NCBI GenBank assembly: GCA_902363825.1
Contig: CABJBK010000008.1
Span: forward strand, 113,051-177,050
Origin: Lachnospiraceae bacterium
GTDB taxonomy: Bacteria > Bacillota > Clostridia > Lachnospirales > Lachnospiraceae
DNA length: 64,000 nucleotides
Direction of reading: 5' to 3'
Part shown: positions 44,124 to 52,345 of the stretch, in pieces
How positions within the stretch are numbered: position 1 is the stretch's first letter
Layout: the number at the start of each line of letters is the position of its first letter
Made by a program: the position numbers and the translations under genes
The notes under the pieces: generated by a model
The model's input: the letters and a program-made list of their open reading frames with translations, nothing else
Databases searched by the model: none
Told to the model about the DNA's origin: nothing

Positions 44124-45329
44124 TCAGCGGTATTCCGGATAATCTCTTACCAGTGCCGCATAATCAAAGTTATATGCCGCCAAGTCACTCGCCTTTCCTG
44201 AAATATATTTATTTGCCACTTTCCCAGATGACTTGCCATAGCACATGTAATCATAGTAATACAGCTTCCAGTCATCCCCGTATTTCGGATTTAATTCATC
44301 GTAATAGTTTGCACGATATTTTGTTACATTAAATTCTCTCAGTGCCACTCTGCTCGCCGGCATACCGTCTTTCACAAAGTGAAGGATCGCGTTATCCGTA
44401 GTGAATCCTGCCGCTTTTACATCTTTGTTTCCATTTAAGTATCCCTGCGCATTGAACACCGAAGCGTAATCGATACCATCCACCACTGTATTTCCATAAG
44501 ACATTTCACGGCTCTCATACCCATACTCATCCGCATTCCTGCTTGCCGCCGACACTGCATTGATCTTGTCCACATCAAACGCGTAACCATCCACCACAAT
44601 GCTGTTGTACGCCCACTGCCCGATGTAGTGTCCATCCGTCTCATCCATGTTGTAATAATAAGACGCATCGGAGATCAGTCCTCTTGCCACCATGCCGTTC
44701 CAGTGATAGAACACCACTCTGCCATAAGGATCATAGCCCCATCCGGTCGTGATCAGCGTACCATCCTGATTGGCAAAACCATAGTCACGTCCGTTCGCAA
44801 AACCAAACCAGCCGCTCTGCTCCATGGCTCCGTTGGCGTTCAGATAATAAACCTTGTCTCCGACAAAGGTGATCTGATCTTTATAGAGATAGCCCTGTGC
44901 GTCAAAGTAGCAGGTATAACCCACACCCGGACAATACCGGAAGGTTGTAAATACTTCATGTCCTTCCGTATCAAAATAGATGATGTGCTCTCCATCCGGA
45001 TGATAGGTCAGCTTGTCCTTCATCGGGGAACCGTCTGCCTGTAAATAATAGGTATTTTCCCCATCAAAAAAGAATACATCCTTTGCAAGTGTACCGTCTG
45101 CTTTTGTATAATGGGAACCATCCCAGTTGCCGCCATCTTTGGATAAGCTGTAATACGGCACATTCCGTCCGCCTTTTGCGGTATCCGCTGTTTCTGTCGT
45201 TTCTTCTATCGCCGCCTCACTGGTCACACCTTCGTCTGTGGTGTCCGCAAGCACTCCGACCGGCGCTGCTCCCGTCAGTCCTGCAACTGTCATTGCCAGT
45301 AATAATAATTTCATTCCTTTGTTTTTCAT
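44124..45329 (-). CDS. Secreted protein with cell-wall-binding repeats
   Basis: A 401-aa exported protein: signal peptide (about residues 1-29), then choline/glucan-binding-type repeats of about 20 residues from 55 to 240 (for example GENTYYLQADGSPMKDKLTY, GDKVYYLNANGAMEQSGWFG). The C-terminal 160 residues form a non-repeat domain (GYLNGNKDVKAAGF, DGMPASRVALREFN). The repeats should attach the protein to the wall. No catalytic motif is recognised. It lies 37 nt before the large surface protein and about 125 nt after the pilin-like gene. Confidence 0.82.
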   Translation of the reverse strand: MKNKGMKLLLLAMTVAGLTGAAPVGVLADTTDEGVTSEAAIEETTETADTAKGGRNVPYYSLSKDGGNWDGSHYTKADGTLAKDVFFFDGENTYYLQADGSPMKDKLTYHPDGEHIIYFDTEGHEVFTTFRYCPGVGYTCYFDAQGYLYKDQITFVGDKVYYLNANGAMEQSGWFGFANGRDYGFANQDGTLITTGWGYDPYGRVVFYHWNGMVARGLISDASYYYNMDETDGHYIGQWAYNSIVVDGYAFDVDKINAVSAASRNADEYGYESREMSYGNTVVDGIDYASVFNAQGYLNGNKDVKAAGFTTDNAILHFVKDGMPASRVALREFNVTKYRANYYDELNPKYGDDWKLYYYDYMCYGKSSGKVANKYISGKASDLAAYNFDYAALVRDYPEYR

Positions 45330-45454
45330 AATTAATTCTCCTTTTCCTCTTCTTTTCTTATGCGGTAACTTTCCGCGTATATTGCACTGATTCTATCTTA
45401 CCATTGAAAAAGGAAAAAAAATATGTATTTTCTTCTTACTTTATCGACAACGCT

Positions 45455-46072
45455 TTATTTGCTCCATGCCCCGTAATAAACGATATCCTCCTGAACCTCC
45501 TGTGAAAAGTCCGCAATATAATCATTCCAGTCATGCCAGCCTTCAAACACCATACCGTCTGCCTTCGGCGTGCATGGCTCTTTGATCTTTTCCCCGTCTG
45601 CCACCACAAAGGATTTGTAGCAGTCCGCATCTGCCTGCATATCCTCCTTATTCCAGTAAAATTTTACGGTATGCGACCCTTTCTTATCCTTCTCTTTATC
45701 CAGTATCGCTGTTCTGCTGTAGGAAACCCTTCCTTCTCTTCCATTTGGATAACGAAACATTTCCTCCACCTCCATTCCCAAAAGTCCCTTCTTCTCATCT
45801 GCTCCCCAGATCCTGACGCAAACATCGGAATCGGTACGAAGCTCCGCAGTGATCGCCGCAACCGCTTCTGCCAGAAATATGCTCTCATCTGTCTCTTCTT
45901 CTGTCCCGCTTTCTGCCTTTTTCATTTCCCGTTCCACCGTTGTCTCCACCGCTGTTCCGAGATTTGCCTTTAACTCCATCTCTCTTGCATTCCGCCCGCT
46001 GATCGCGCAGACGGTTCCAAGACAGCAGATTCCCGTTAATGCCACAAAAACACATATGATCAGATTTTTCAT
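45455..46072 (-). CDS. Pilin-like membrane protein with an InlB-type repeat
   Basis: A 205-aa protein with one N-terminal membrane helix (residues 3-25, NLIICVFVALTGICCLGTV) followed by a helical stretch, the shape of TadE/TadF pseudopilins. The C-terminal 70 residues fit a single Listeria-Bacteroides repeat (HTVKFYWNKED ... MVFEGWHDWNDYIADF ... YYGAWSK). It follows the 160-aa gene by 17 nt. The combination suggests a tip-type pilin carrying an adhesion module; this is inference. Confidence 0.65.
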   Translation of the reverse strand: MKNLIICVFVALTGICCLGTVCAISGRNAREMELKANLGTAVETTVEREMKKAESGTEEETDESIFLAEAVAAITAELRTDSDVCVRIWGADEKKGLLGMEVEEMFRYPNGREGRVSYSRTAILDKEKDKKGSHTVKFYWNKEDMQADADCYKSFVVADGEKIKEPCTPKADGMVFEGWHDWNDYIADFSQEVQEDIVYYGAWSK

Positions 46073-46089
46073 CCCTCTCCCCCGCTTTC

Positions 46090-46572
46090 CTACTTTCTCG
46101 CTACTGAAACCGCAATCTGGTAACGCTTTCTTTTTCCTGCGTCATTGCTGACTGCGATCCTAAGCGTATATATCCCGGATTTTTCAAAGCACAGCATCCC
46201 ATCCTGCGTCTGCCCATATGCCGCCACTTCATTTCCCGTTTTGTCCAATACTTTTTCCAGCAGAAAATCATACGTTCTCCCGTCTTTATCTGCCGCAGTA
46301 ATATAATCCGTCACTTTGTAATCCTGCCCTGCCACCAGGACACGCTCCCCGAATGTTTCTGTCAGCACCGGCTCCGGTTTTGCCGCCTCTGTCTGCAGCA
46401 CCTTATAATCTTTGTAGTCCGTATAGCAGATACTGCCGGGCTTTATCGCTGCCCCCGTCATCCTTAGCAGCCCCTGCTTTCCATCCGCGCCCCCAAAAAG
46501 AAATGCAACCAGAAAAAGTGCCACCGCCACCGCCGCGATCCCACGTCCAAAATGTCTGATGATCTGTTCCAT
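46090..46572 (-). CDS. Small membrane protein with external beta domain
   Basis: A 160-aa protein starting MEQIIRHFGRGIAAVAVALF, with a membrane helix at about 11-28 and an outer domain of about 125 residues rich in beta-type sequence (GQDYKVTDYITAADKDGRTY, SGIYTLRIAVSNDAG), reminiscent of an Ig/PKD fold. Its N-terminus closely resembles the 56-, 48- and 35-aa proteins of the same operon. GGAGAAAGAG precedes the ATG. Confidence 0.7.
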   Translation of the reverse strand: MEQIIRHFGRGIAAVAVALFLVAFLFGGADGKQGLLRMTGAAIKPGSICYTDYKDYKVLQTEAAKPEPVLTETFGERVLVAGQDYKVTDYITAADKDGRTYDFLLEKVLDKTGNEVAAYGQTQDGMLCFEKSGIYTLRIAVSNDAGKRKRYQIAVSVARK

Positions 46573-46581
46573 CTCTTTCTC

Positions 46582-46728
46582 CTATCCGCAGATCCCTGCA
46601 AGAAACGCAAGTACCGCCTTGCGCAGTACCCCGCCTTCACTGTATAGTCCTGCATAGAATATCAGAAAGCCGATCCCTGTAACTGCCGCAAGAATCCCGC
46701 TTCCATACTCTCTTAAAATCTCTTCCAT
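46582..46728 (-). CDS. 48-aa Tad-operon membrane protein
   Basis: MEEILREYGSGILAAVTG followed by a hydrophobic helix and a second hydrophobic stretch at the C-terminus (KAVLAFLAGICG). ATG 46728 has AGGAGG 5 nt upstream; ATG 46731 is too near the ribosome site. It lies between the 35-aa and 160-aa genes. Confidence 0.75.
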   Translation of the reverse strand: MEEILREYGSGILAAVTGIGFLIFYAGLYSEGGVLRKAVLAFLAGICG

Positions 46729-46737
46729 CATTTCCTC

Positions 46738-46845
46738 CTAAAATCCGGTAAAAAGGTCAAAGATCCGGATCACTGCCTGTAATAACGCACCTCCGAAAAG
46801 CACAAAAAGAACCGCGCCTCCGATTTCTTCTATCAAACGCTCCAT
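46738..46845 (-). CDS. 35-aa Tad-operon membrane protein
   Basis: MERLIEEIGGAVLFVLFG and a single hydrophobic helix to the C-terminus (QAVIRIFDLFTGF). GAGGAGGAAAGAG lies before the ATG. It starts 14 nt after the DUF4320-like gene. Same N-terminal pattern as its operon neighbours. Confidence 0.72.
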   Translation of the reverse strand: MERLIEEIGGAVLFVLFGGALLQAVIRIFDLFTGF

Positions 46846-46859
46846 GCCTCTTTCCTCCT

Positions 46860-47195
46860 CTATCTCGCCACGCCGCGCAGCTGCTTTTTTTCTTCTATTC
46901 CAAGAAGCGGTACTTCATAGGAATACGAAAGGATCACTTCCGCCAGAGAAAGATCGCCGTCCGCATCATACTCACAAGGTGTCACTGTCAGGTCGTAACC
47001 CGCCTCCTCCGCCTGTTTTTTACAATGTTCCATTACCTGCGCGTTAAAGTTGCTGTCCTCGATCTCCGCGATCACATCTGCCTTGTATTCATCTGCCCGC
47101 ACACTGGAAAAGACACCGGAAACCACACTGATACACACGAAAAATCCGAGCAGCATCAGAAGAATACCTGTAAAAAACTGAACAATCTGTGCCAT
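46860..47195 (-). CDS. TadE/DUF4320-like pseudopilin
   Basis: A 111-aa protein with one N-terminal membrane helix (about 6-28, FFTGILLMLLGFFVCISVV) and an outer domain with two Cys (EHCKKQ and VTPCEY). The pattern fits DUF4320, small proteins found with Tad/type IV secretion genes in Clostridia. It starts one base after the stop of the fused TadB/TadC gene. Confidence 0.68.
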   Translation of the reverse strand: MAQIVQFFTGILLMLLGFFVCISVVSGVFSSVRADEYKADVIAEIEDSNFNAQVMEHCKKQAEEAGYDLTVTPCEYDADGDLSLAEVILSYSYEVPLLGIEEKKQLRGVAR

Positions 47196-47196
47196 A

Positions 47197-48738
47197 TCAT
47201 CCTCCTAACTGCATGCTGCCGAGCATTGCCAGCATAACTACCATGCCAAATGTCATATCCACTGCCATTTTTGCGCAGGCTGCCGCCATCGGATAGGAAA
47301 ACACCATATCCATCTTAAACTTTGCATGTTCTCCGGATGCCTCCTGTATCTGTTCCTGCATCTCGTGGATCCGCCGGATCAGATGCTCCACCTGGGCATC
47401 CACATCCCCATTTCCATTTTCCGCGACCGCATAAAGCATCTGCATACAGGATGTGATCTCCGGTATCTCAAATTCTCCGAAAAATGCGGTATAGGACTCC
47501 ACATCATCCGGTTTTTCCTCAATGCGGCGCAAAAGCTCATCCAGCTGTGACGCAAACAGTTCTGTGGCGTTTTCTCTGGACTTTCTCAGTGACACATACA
47601 CATTGTTGCTTTGCATGAGCAGTGCCAGATCCATCAGCCATTGCGGAAAACGCACATACAGTTCACGCCTTACCGTATCCTTCGCCAGCTTGTAACCGAT
47701 CCTGTGCTGAAACAGCAAAAAGACCGCCAGTCCAAGGCACACCACCGCAGGCAGGGTTTTTTCAAGGATCATGCCTGCTGCCGCCGCTGTAAAGAACGGT
47801 GCCGAAAACAGAATACTCTTTTTCCGCTCCCGATCCGGATCATAGTGCATGACTGTTTCATAACCGGAAAGCACCAGTTTTTCATCGCAGACCTGTCGTT
47901 CACTGAGCCAGTCCGCCGTCAGATTTTTCGAACTCTTATAAAATACAAATAAATGGAAAATAATCAGAATTGTTGATGTGAGCTGTACGATAGGATAAGA
48001 AAAAATGTCAAATGTTCCGTTTGACGGAAACAGTGCTCCTGCCCAGTTTAAGGCATATAAAACCGCACCGCACAAAAATGTGGAAAAGATAATGCAAAGC
48101 ACGGTCTCCACATGCCGCTGCTTCTTTTCTGCCTGCAGCCGGTAACAGCTGCGCTTCCACACATCCGCGTCCTGCAAAAGCAGATTGACCGAATGCTCAA
48201 ACTCGCCGCCCCGTTCTTCCACACGCAGCATCAGCTCATTGGCTGTCTGTATCTTTTCCGCAGGATAGGCCGCCGCAATACCGGAAAGCGCCTCTCTTAA
48301 AACTCCGGCATCGGTGTCTGCCACTCCCCGGTCAATATGAAAGACCGCCTGTTCCATCACTTCATACATCCCGCCCTCTTTCATGACACGCATACAGTCT
48401 TTTAATGACGCGTAGATCTTCTGATGTTTTAAAAAAGAATATAACATCTGATCTACATACTGTCCTGCCTCGGAAAAACGCTTCTGTTCATACATGCGCT
48501 CATACATCGCAAGGATTAAAAGCGGCAGTATCAAAAGTGACGAGATCACGACCGCCAGTATAAACGGCGGTAAAAGCCGAAAGATCAGACCAAGCGCAAT
48601 GCTTCCGGTCAAAACGCCGAGGATCAAAAACAGATGTGTCTTAGACGAATAGTGATATCCATACATATGGACTTCCCGCGCCAGGTTCTTATGGCTCAAC
48701 AGTCCAAGCACCTGTATTTTTCTTTTTTTTACAAACAT
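47197..48738 (-). CDS. TadB/TadC-type inner membrane platform, fused
   Basis: A 513-aa membrane protein. The first half (about 1-270) has two membrane segments, a helical cytoplasmic domain (QYVDQMLYSFLKHQKIYASL ... ERGGEFEHSVNLLL) and two more segments, like TadB. The second half (310-513) repeats the plan (RFPQWLMDLALLMQSNNVYV ... ending in a hydrophobic helix), like TadC. Normally these are two genes. It should form the platform through which the ATPase drives subunit assembly. It overlaps the ATPase gene by 10 nt. Confidence 0.75.
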   Translation of the reverse strand: MFVKKRKIQVLGLLSHKNLAREVHMYGYHYSSKTHLFLILGVLTGSIALGLIFRLLPPFILAVVISSLLILPLLILAMYERMYEQKRFSEAGQYVDQMLYSFLKHQKIYASLKDCMRVMKEGGMYEVMEQAVFHIDRGVADTDAGVLREALSGIAAAYPAEKIQTANELMLRVEERGGEFEHSVNLLLQDADVWKRSCYRLQAEKKQRHVETVLCIIFSTFLCGAVLYALNWAGALFPSNGTFDIFSYPIVQLTSTILIIFHLFVFYKSSKNLTADWLSERQVCDEKLVLSGYETVMHYDPDRERKKSILFSAPFFTAAAAGMILEKTLPAVVCLGLAVFLLFQHRIGYKLAKDTVRRELYVRFPQWLMDLALLMQSNNVYVSLRKSRENATELFASQLDELLRRIEEKPDDVESYTAFFGEFEIPEITSCMQMLYAVAENGNGDVDAQVEHLIRRIHEMQEQIQEASGEHAKFKMDMVFSYPMAAACAKMAVDMTFGMVVMLAMLGSMQLGG

Positions 48739-49805
48739 TCCGCTTCCCCTTCCCCCTTTCTCTGATCGAACCGGTCGCAGACAAACGGATCCGTGATCCC
48801 CGCACGGTGAAGCTGCTTTTTCACATCGGCAGGCAGTTCCCGCCGGATCAGTTTTCCATCCTCGACCAGCCGGTACATACGGTTATGCTCCTCTTCCCTT
48901 GTAAAAAAGCAGACCTGGTCAATATAACGGAACAGCTTTCCCTCCTTTGTGCGGACACAGCGGATCAGGATCCCGATATTGACAAACTCATAAATACGGT
49001 TCTCCATACGCGCCATATCTCCTGTCTGCCCCATCATATTGAGCAGACGGTCGGGCAGTTCCCGCAGATCTTTGACATGGATCGTGGAAAAACCGTTCAC
49101 CCCCGTACTCCATTGCTCCAAAAGAAAGCGCACCTCGGTAGAACGCGCCTCCGAGAGCACAAGCCACTGTGGGTTCTGACGCAGACACGCCTTGATCGCT
49201 TCCGTATATCCAAAGCTTCCTCCCACACGCAGTTCCACATAGTCACTGCCCGGATGGATATCCCCGTAATGCAGTTCCAGCGAATCCTCGATCGTGATCA
49301 CCCGCTCATCCGGCGGGATAAACTGCATAAAAAATTTCGCGCATTCCGTCTTTCCCACTCCCGGTGTCCCGCCAAACACAAAATTCATCTTCGCGCGGAC
49401 ACAGTTCGCTAACAGGCTTAAAACCGGCAGACTCACATAGCCGCTTTCCAACAGCTCCTCTGCGGTATTTCGCACGACCGGCGGAGATTTCCGGATACAG
49501 ATACTGGTCCCGGAAACCGCCGCAGATTCATGTACGATACTGATGCGCAGTTCATTCGTATCTGCCTCAAGCACCTGATTCGCCTGATTAAACGGACGGT
49601 TCATACAATTTGCGATATCGTGCGTAAACTGCATGACAAACCGCTCACTGACAGATTCGGGCGCCGGATAGCGCCCTTTCTCCAGATCTGTGATCCAGAT
49701 ATTTCTGCCGTTATAATCGATATCCGTCACACTGTCCTGTACCAGATACGGATAAAAGATCCCGAAATGTTTCTCACTTAACTCAAACGTGATCGTTGCA
49801 CTCAA
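48729..49805 (-). CDS. CpaF/TadA-like secretion ATPase
   Basis: A 358-aa type II/IV secretion ATPase of the CpaF group. Walker A is FVFGGTPGVGKTECAKF; the Asp box/Walker B region is RVITIEDSLELHY; the His box is GFSTIHVKDLRELPDRL. The N-terminal domain is shorter than in typical CpaF. It powers pilus or secretion assembly at the membrane and is the third gene of the operon. No second ATPase and no TadZ is present. Confidence 0.9.
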   Translation of the reverse strand: MSATITFELSEKHFGIFYPYLVQDSVTDIDYNGRNIWITDLEKGRYPAPESVSERFVMQFTHDIANCMNRPFNQANQVLEADTNELRISIVHESAAVSGTSICIRKSPPVVRNTAEELLESGYVSLPVLSLLANCVRAKMNFVFGGTPGVGKTECAKFFMQFIPPDERVITIEDSLELHYGDIHPGSDYVELRVGGSFGYTEAIKACLRQNPQWLVLSEARSTEVRFLLEQWSTGVNGFSTIHVKDLRELPDRLLNMMGQTGDMARMENRIYEFVNIGILIRCVRTKEGKLFRYIDQVCFFTREEEHNRMYRLVEDGKLIRRELPADVKKQLHRAGITDPFVCDRFDQRKGEGEAECL

Positions 49806-49832
49806 CCAATTCCCCCTTTCGCCCGCTTTTCC

Positions 49833-50003
49833 TTAGGCCGGGAGCTGTGCGGATGCCGCTTCAAAAAATCCCGTAATGATCTTATTCATCTGTTCGGCTA
49901 CTACGCCATTGGAAGACAATATTGCCACAAGAATCCCGATTAACAGAACTCCAACCGCAAAAGCTGCCATTGCCGGGGTAAAATGTTTGATGATCTGTTC
50001 CAT
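49833..50003 (-). CDS. 56-aa Tad-operon membrane protein, Flp-pilin-like
   Basis: MEQIIKHFTPAMAAFAVG followed by a membrane helix (about 13-30) and a short outer tail (NKIITGFFEAASAQLPA). GGAGG lies 8 nt before ATG 50003; the longer frame from 50225 overlaps the upstream gene and is rejected. Size and layout fit a major pilin, but the class III prepilin cleavage motif is not seen. Confidence 0.75.
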   Translation of the reverse strand: MEQIIKHFTPAMAAFAVGVLLIGILVAILSSNGVVAEQMNKIITGFFEAASAQLPA

Positions 50004-50017
50004 AGATGTTTCCTCCT

Positions 50018-50269
50018 TTAATAAAAAAACTGTAACAATAACTGCCGCATGACCGGGTGGATCAGTGTCACGGTTCCGACGGCCGCAAGGAACAAAAACA
50101 AAGACACGATTCCGCCTGTCATGATCATTCGCAGAAGCTTTAAAATTCTCCTGCAACTGTGCCAGAGCCAACTGTGCGTCCGGTAATATCTCCGCTTTAT
50201 GAGCGCAAGCTGTCTGTGATACCAAAAAGCACGCAGCCGCATAGACACTGCCTTTTTTCTTTCTGACAT
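50018..50269 (-). CDS. Small basic membrane protein, first gene of the Tad-like operon
   Basis: An 83-aa protein with a very basic first 45 residues (RLRAFWYHRQLALIKRRYY) and one membrane helix near 52-70. GGAG lies 8 nt before the ATG. It is followed after 14 nt by the 56-aa gene. Family not recognised; a membrane anchor or assembly chaperone is possible. Confidence 0.7.
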   Translation of the reverse strand: MSERKKAVSMRLRAFWYHRQLALIKRRYYRTHSWLWHSCRRILKLLRMIMTGGIVSLFLFLAAVGTVTLIHPVMRQLLLQFFY

Positions 50270-50363
50270 ACTCTTTTCTCCAATTGGAATGTTTTTGAAT
50301 AATACTTTGAAATGTTAGAAATCCTGAATGTTAGATTTGCATCAAGATAATTAAGACTCTTTT

Positions 50364-50391
50364 ATCATACTACTTTTTCTCAGATTGTAAA
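50364..50391 (-). promoter_or_regulatory. Promoter of the Tad-like operon
   Basis: On the minus strand: -35 TTTACA (50386-50391), 16 nt, -10 TATGAT (50364-50369), about 95 nt before the first gene. Confidence 0.6.
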
Positions 50392-50431
50392 TAGTTTTCC
50401 GTCAGTTTATACTTTTTTTATAAATAGAACG

Positions 50432-50476
50432 CAAAAAGACCAGAAATCCGCCATCCGGCAGACTTCTGATCTTTTC
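50432..50476 (-). terminator. Intrinsic terminator after aspS
   Basis: On the minus strand AAAGATCAGAAGTCTGCC - GGAT - GGCGGATTTCTGGTCTTT then TTG, a long stem with a few mismatches. It separates aspS from the Tad-like operon. Confidence 0.75.
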
Positions 50477-50492
50477 TGTATTCCGCGTAAAA

Positions 50493-52298
50493 TTATTCTT
50501 CTTTTGCTTCCTCTTCCTGCGGCGCCACTTCGATGCCAAGCTCCTCTAACTGCTTTTCATCTACCACATCCGGCGCGTTGGTCATCAGATCCGACGCATC
50601 CTTTACCTTCGGGAACGCAATGACATCACGGATAGAATCCGCATGTACCATATGCATCACAAGACGGTCAAGTCCGTAAGCAAGTCCTGCGTGAGGCGGT
50701 ACTCCGTACTGGAACGCATCTAACAGGAAACCAAACTGCTCATGCGCTCTCTCTTTGGTAAATCCGAGCACCTCAAACATCTTCTCCTGGATATCATCCT
50801 GATGGATACGGACGGAACCGCCGCCAAGCTCTGTTCCGTTTAATACGATGTCGTATGCCTTTGCGCGCACCGAACCAGGATCGGAATCAATCTTATCCCA
50901 GTCTTCTTCCATCGGCATCGTAAACGGATGATGCATTGCCATGAAACGGTTTTCTTCATCTGACCACTCGAGGAGCGGAAACTCTGTTACCCAGAGGAAA
51001 TTGTACTGGTTCGGATCAAGCAGATCCAGCTCTTTTGCCAGCTCTAAACGCAGCGCGCCAAGCACGTTCCATACAATCTTGTTTTTGTCTGCCGCAAAGA
51101 GCAACAGATCTCCCGGCTTTCCTTCCATTGCCTGAACCAGGTTGCTTAATTCTTCTTCTGTCATGAATTTTGCAAAAGAAGACTTGTAAGTACCATCTTC
51201 ATTGATTGAGAGATAAGCAAGTCCCTTTGCGCCGTAACCCTTTGCAAATTCAACCAACTTATCGATCTTCTTTCTCGGCATTGCGCCCTGTCCCTCGGCA
51301 TTGATACCACGCACGGAACCACCGTTCTCAAGCGCACCGGTAAACACACCGAAACCGCATCCTTTTACGACATCCGATACGTCATGTAATTCCATGCCAA
51401 AACGGGTATCCGGCTTATCTGAACCGAAGCGGTCCATTGCTTCCTGCCATGGCATACGTTTTAACGGGATCTGTACATCCACGCCGATCGCTTCTTTGAA
51501 AATGTATTTTAAAAGACGCTCGTTTACTTCGATCACATCATCGATATCTACAAAGGAAAGCTCCATATCTGCCTGTGTAAATTCCGGCTGACGGTCTGCA
51601 CGCAGATCCTCATCACGGTAGCAGCGGGCAATCTGGAAATAACGGTCAAAACCGGACACCATCAAAAGCTGTTTAAACAACTGCGGAGACTGCGGCAGCG
51701 CATAGAAAGAACCCGGATGCACACGGCTCGGTACAAGGTAATCTCTTGCGCCCTCCGGTGTGGATTTGCACAATGTCGGTGTCTCGATTTCAAGGAATCC
51801 CTCTTTTGACATAAAATCACGCATCAGATACGCAACTTTGCTGCGCATCATCAGGTTGCGCTGGATATCCGGTCTTCTTAAATCCAGATAACGGTATTTC
51901 AGGCGGATCTCATCCTTCGTCTGGCTGTTTTCTTCAATCTGAAACGGCGGTGTCTGAGATTCGGACAGCACACGGATATCCGTGGCGATCACCTCGATAT
52001 CTCCGGTCTTTAACGCTTCATTGACTGCTGCGGAACGTTTTTGTACCGTACCGGTCACAGCAACGACAAATTCGCTTCTGAGCGTTCCTGCCTTTGTAAA
52101 TCCATCTGCTCCTACACTGTTTTCATCAAACACGATCTGAAGGATCCCGGAACGGTCTCTTAAATCGATAAAGATCAGACTTCCCAGATTTCTTCTTTTC
52201 TGTACCCATCCCATGACGGTGACGGTCTGCCCGATATTTGCCGCAGAAACCTCCGTACATCTGTGGGATCTTTTCATGCCTCTCATTGACTCTGCCAT
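50493..52298 (-). CDS. aspS: Aspartyl-tRNA synthetase
   Basis: A 601-aa class II synthetase of the bacterial type: N-terminal OB domain (VTVMGWVQKRRNLGSLIFID), catalytic core with FRDEDLRADRQPEFTQ-like motif 2 (CYRDEDLRADRQPEFTQ), a GAD insertion domain and motif 3 (GLAYGLDRLVM). Full length. Last gene of relA - MBL - hemZ - hisS - aspS. Confidence 0.97.
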   Translation of the reverse strand: MAESMRGMKRSHRCTEVSAANIGQTVTVMGWVQKRRNLGSLIFIDLRDRSGILQIVFDENSVGADGFTKAGTLRSEFVVAVTGTVQKRSAAVNEALKTGDIEVIATDIRVLSESQTPPFQIEENSQTKDEIRLKYRYLDLRRPDIQRNLMMRSKVAYLMRDFMSKEGFLEIETPTLCKSTPEGARDYLVPSRVHPGSFYALPQSPQLFKQLLMVSGFDRYFQIARCYRDEDLRADRQPEFTQADMELSFVDIDDVIEVNERLLKYIFKEAIGVDVQIPLKRMPWQEAMDRFGSDKPDTRFGMELHDVSDVVKGCGFGVFTGALENGGSVRGINAEGQGAMPRKKIDKLVEFAKGYGAKGLAYLSINEDGTYKSSFAKFMTEEELSNLVQAMEGKPGDLLLFAADKNKIVWNVLGALRLELAKELDLLDPNQYNFLWVTEFPLLEWSDEENRFMAMHHPFTMPMEEDWDKIDSDPGSVRAKAYDIVLNGTELGGGSVRIHQDDIQEKMFEVLGFTKERAHEQFGFLLDAFQYGVPPHAGLAYGLDRLVMHMVHADSIRDVIAFPKVKDASDLMTNAPDVVDEKQLEELGIEVAPQEEEAKEE

Positions 52299-52345
52299 GA
52301 GTATTTCCTCCTGATTTATCCTGTAATTTCAATTTGATTTAACAA

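Noticed and set aside
50004..50225. Longer reading frame for the 56-aa Tad-operon protein
   Set aside because: It covers the 83-aa gene in another frame, while ATG 50003 has AGGAGG at ideal distance.
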